A stretch of DNA of 8,686 nucleotides from an uncultured Bordetella sp. (lineage in GTDB: Bacteria > Pseudomonadota > Gammaproteobacteria > Burkholderiales > Burkholderiaceae_B): the NCBI GenBank assembly GCA_937881145.1, contig CALGFL010000217.1:1-8686 (forward strand), given 5' to 3'. Made by a program: the position numbers and the translations under genes. A model generated the notes under the pieces. That model searched no databases, was not told where the DNA came from, and saw only the letters and a list, made by a program, of their open reading frames with translations. Shown here in pieces: positions 7,896 through 8,686 of this stretch (its first letter is position 1; each line of letters opens with the position of its first letter).

Positions 7896-7919
7896 CGTCT
7901 CTTGTTGAGCTGCCGCCCG

Positions 7920-7925
7920 ATATTA
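7920..7925 (-). promoter_or_regulatory. Possible -10 box of the phaM-glmU unit
   Basis: TAATAT on the minus strand in the 65-base divergent gap, about 35 bases before the phaM ATG. It would leave room for a leader containing the AGGAG site. No convincing -35 is present at the normal distance, so the call is tentative. Confidence 0.3.
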
Positions 7926-7938
7926 CGCCCGTTTCTGG

Positions 7939-7944
7939 GACAAT
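7939..7944 (+). promoter_or_regulatory. Possible -10 box of the DUF3717 gene
   Basis: GACAAT is 6 bases before the ATG at 7951. If it is used, transcription would begin at or next to the start codon, giving a leaderless mRNA. This agrees with the absence of any Shine-Dalgarno. No -35 is recognisable. Confidence 0.3.
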
Positions 7945-7950
7945 GGCGGC

Positions 7951-8169
7951 ATGGACCGCATCACCCTGCCCCAGATCGAAGAGGCCATCAATTACTGGCG
8001 CAAGCGCGAACCCTCGCAGGGCGAGGAGTCGCGCCTGTGCCCGCAGGCGGCCGCGCTGGCCACGCCCTATGCCCTGATGATCATCGGTCACCGGCACGAT
8101 ATCGGCGCCGAAGAGCTGCCGCTCGCCGCACTGGCCGCCTATCAAGCCTGGCAGGCGTCCCTGGTCTGA
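7951..8169 (+). CDS. Small DUF3717 domain protein, function unknown
   Basis: A 72-residue protein covering essentially the whole DUF3717 family, which I recognise from beta-proteobacteria by ITLPQIEEAINYWRKREPSQ (4-23) and CPQAAALATPYALMIIGH (30-47). It has no signal peptide, membrane helix or known catalytic motif. The alternating helix-like segments suggest a compact cytoplasmic protein. Function is not known to me. It diverges from phaM across 65 bases, and its TGA is separated from the stop of the SCO gene by one base. No Shine-Dalgarno lies before the ATG, but the family motif begins at residue 4, so the start is secure. Confidence 0.88.
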   Translation: MDRITLPQIEEAINYWRKREPSQGEESRLCPQAAALATPYALMIIGHRHDIGAEELPLAALAAYQAWQASLV

Positions 8170-8170
8170 A

Positions 8171-8686
8171 TCAGCGCTTGAGCAGTATCCGGATGTCGTG
8201 CGTCAGGTCGCCGGCGCTGGCGTCGTGCTTGGCGAGCACGCGCGCCTCGCCCTGGGTGTCGAACAGATAGAACGCCGCCGTGTGATCCATGGTGTAGTCG
8301 TCGGCCGCGCCGCTCTTGCCCGGCACCTTGGCGTAATAGGCCTTGAACGCGGCCGCGGCCTTGCGGGTTTCTTCGGCCGTGCCGCGCAGGGCCAGAAAGC
8401 GCGAATCGAACGCGGTTGCGTACTGCTTGAGTATCTCGGCCGTGTCGCGATCGGGGTCGACCGTGATGAAGAGCACCTGCACCTTGTCGGCGTCCGGGCC
8501 GAGCTTGTGCATCACGTCGGCCAGCTCGGCCAGCGAGGTCGGACAGACGTCGGGGCACTGGGTATAGCCGAAAAACACCACCACCACTTTGCCGGCAAAA
8601 CTGGCCAGCGTGCGCGGGCGGCCGTCGAAATCCGTCAGCGTCCAGTTCTTGCCCATGTGCGTGCCGGTGATGTCGCTGCCCTTGAA
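8171..8686 (-). CDS. SCO1/SenC family copper chaperone for cytochrome c oxidase, N-terminus outside the window
   Basis: The last 171 residues of a SCO protein, a thioredoxin-fold copper protein that acts on the periplasmic side of the inner membrane in building the CuA site of cytochrome c oxidase. The visible part opens with FKGSDITGTHMGKNWTLTDF, the usual lead into the fold. FFGYTQCPDVCPTSL (38-52 of the visible part) holds the CxxxC copper ligands C44 and C48. FITVDPDRDT (73-82) is conserved, and DHTAAFYL (134-141) supplies the third ligand H135. All three ligands are present, so the protein should be functional. An internal ATG at 8656 is not the true start, because the family-typical DITGTH sequence lies upstream of it in frame and reads through the window edge. 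A membrane anchor or lipobox is expected beyond 8686. It converges on the DUF3717 gene. Confidence 0.95.
   Translation of the reverse strand, partial: FKGSDITGTHMGKNWTLTDFDGRPRTLASFAGKVVVVFFGYTQCPDVCPTSLAELADVMHKLGPDADKVQVLFITVDPDRDTAEILKQYATAFDSRFLALRGTAEETRKAAAAFKAYYAKVPGKSGAADDYTMDHTAAFYLFDTQGEARVLAKHDASAGDLTHDIRILLKR

Overview
The window is GC-rich, densely coded chromosomal DNA, most likely from a beta-proteobacterium of the order Burkholderiales. Bordetella or Achromobacter (Alcaligenaceae) is my best guess. This rests on base composition, a PhaM-type polyhydroxyalkanoate granule protein, a small DUF3717 protein (a family I know from Burkholderiales) and an LPS-type glycosyltransferase and ligase cluster. 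No alignment could be run. I see no tRNA, rRNA, CRISPR array, insertion sequence, phage gene or attachment site.

Left part (1-3043), surface polysaccharide. A family 9 (heptosyltransferase-like) glycosyltransferase reads leftwards out of the window. It is broken by an apparent 1-base deletion near 277-281. Diverging from it are an O-antigen ligase/polymerase (WaaL-like) membrane protein (810-2099) and, 5 bases later, a family 2 glycosyltransferase (2105-3043). These two probably form one transcription unit for building or ligating a lipopolysaccharide-type glycan.

Middle (3045-7885), minus strand. The order of transcription is phaM (granule-associated regulator), glmU (UDP-N-acetylglucosamine synthesis), a DHA2-type MFS efflux transporter whose ATG overlaps the glmU stop (ATGA), and then, after 110 bases with its own promoter, ugd (UDP-glucose 6-dehydrogenase). 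glmU and ugd supply UDP-GlcNAc and UDP-glucuronate, precursors for peptidoglycan, LPS and acidic glycans. They fit well beside the glycosyltransferases.

Right part (7951-8686). A 72-residue DUF3717 protein is transcribed rightwards, divergent from phaM. A SCO1/SenC copper protein for cytochrome oxidase assembly is transcribed leftwards, and its N-terminus lies beyond the window.

Packing is very tight. Both convergent gene pairs have stop codons separated by a single base, and no intrinsic terminator is visible anywhere. I found no convincing new biological system. The observations most worth checking are the frameshift in the family 9 glycosyltransferase, a small hairpin that would pair with the ugd ribosome binding site, the coupling of a drug-efflux-type transporter to glmU, and the possibly leaderless DUF3717 gene.
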